From an uncultured Pseudomonas sp. (GTDB taxonomy: Bacteria > Pseudomonadota > Gammaproteobacteria > Pseudomonadales > Pseudomonadaceae), in contig NZ_CAMPHN010000133.1 of assembly GCF_946885885.1 (NCBI RefSeq), forward strand, positions 1 to 11,903: 11,903 nt of DNA. Reading direction: 5' to 3'. The notes under the pieces were generated by a model that saw only the letters and a program-made list of their open reading frames with translations, ran no database searches and was not told where the DNA came from. Position 1 is the stretch's first letter; every line of letters starts with the position of its first letter. This document shows positions 11,759-11,903 of this stretch, one piece after another. Position numbers and translations under genes: made by a program.

Positions 11759-11903
11759 TTACTGAGGCCCCGCCCCAGTGACGATGGTCTGCCGTGCCTG
11801 GGTCGCGTCGCCCCGGCTGTAGGCATAAGGGATGCTCCAGGTCATGCGGCTGCCGGTGTCCTTAAAGGAATCGGTTCCGGACAAACCGGTATAGACGTTC
11901 GAC
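11759..11903 (-). CDS. C-terminal 47 residues of an unrecognised protein (continues past window)
   Basis: On the minus strand an open frame enters at 11903 and ends at TAA 11761-11759. The visible part starts SNVYTGLSGTDSFKDTGSRM and ends TWSIPYAYSRGDATQARQTI then VTGAGPQ. It is rich in Ser, Thr, Gly and Tyr, has no Cys, and looks like the end of an exported beta-rich protein, but I do not recognise the family. High-GC third positions and the run to the window edge support a real gene. It is upstream of the lipase gene on the same strand, separated by repeats and a terminator. Confidence 0.5.
   Translation of the reverse strand, partial: SNVYTGLSGTDSFKDTGSRMTWSIPYAYSRGDATQARQTIVTGAGPQ

Overview
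The window is GC-rich, densely coded DNA from a gammaproteobacterium, most likely Pseudomonas in the broad sense. This rests on an E. coli-like cytochrome bd operon, several proteins and small dispersed repeats of Pseudomonas type, and high-GC codon use. I ran no database search; family calls come from recognising motifs in the translated sequence. I found no tRNA, rRNA, CRISPR array or intact transposase gene.

Left part (1-2581, + strand): the end of a bd-I type quinol oxidase operon, cydA (5'-truncated by the window edge), cydB, the 38-residue subunit cydX and the small membrane protein ybgE. A 72-nt cydB-cydX spacer is packed with hairpins, and ybgE overlaps cydX by 11 nt. Convergent to it lies a two-gene unit on the minus strand (3438-2613): a secreted Tll0287-like (DUF3365) c-type haem protein followed, with an 8-nt overlap, by a CsoR/RcnR/FrmR-family repressor whose metal-site residues are not the usual ones. 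A TATAC-N8-GTATA operator candidate with a C-tract overlaps the -10 of this unit, suggesting autoregulation.

Middle part (3588-8252, minus strand): an ABC-type envelope operon of an ATPase, an 822-residue permease with two FtsX-like membrane regions, and an AttH/CrtC-like lipoprotein. This resembles AttEFGH or YbbAP-type systems that act on envelope lipids or lipoproteins rather than on nutrient import. A small unrecognised Cys-motif protein follows 63 nt downstream and may belong to the same transcript. A roughly 190-bp MITE-like inverted-repeat element lies between this operon and the divergent DUF2243 membrane protein gene.

Right part (8620-11903): DUF2243 (+), then on the minus strand a fatty acid desaturase, the 3' remnant of a TRAP transporter substrate-binding protein (DctP type) that keeps a strong terminator, a Proteus-type lipase without signal peptide, a repeat-rich gap with an orphan-looking terminator and nested inverted repeats, and the last 47 codons of an unrecognised gene entering from the right edge.

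Most genes are recognisable families. The parts most worth a second look are the haem protein/CsoR-like unit with its operator, the unrecognised Cys-motif protein, the TRAP remnant and the nested repeats near 11.5-11.74 kb.
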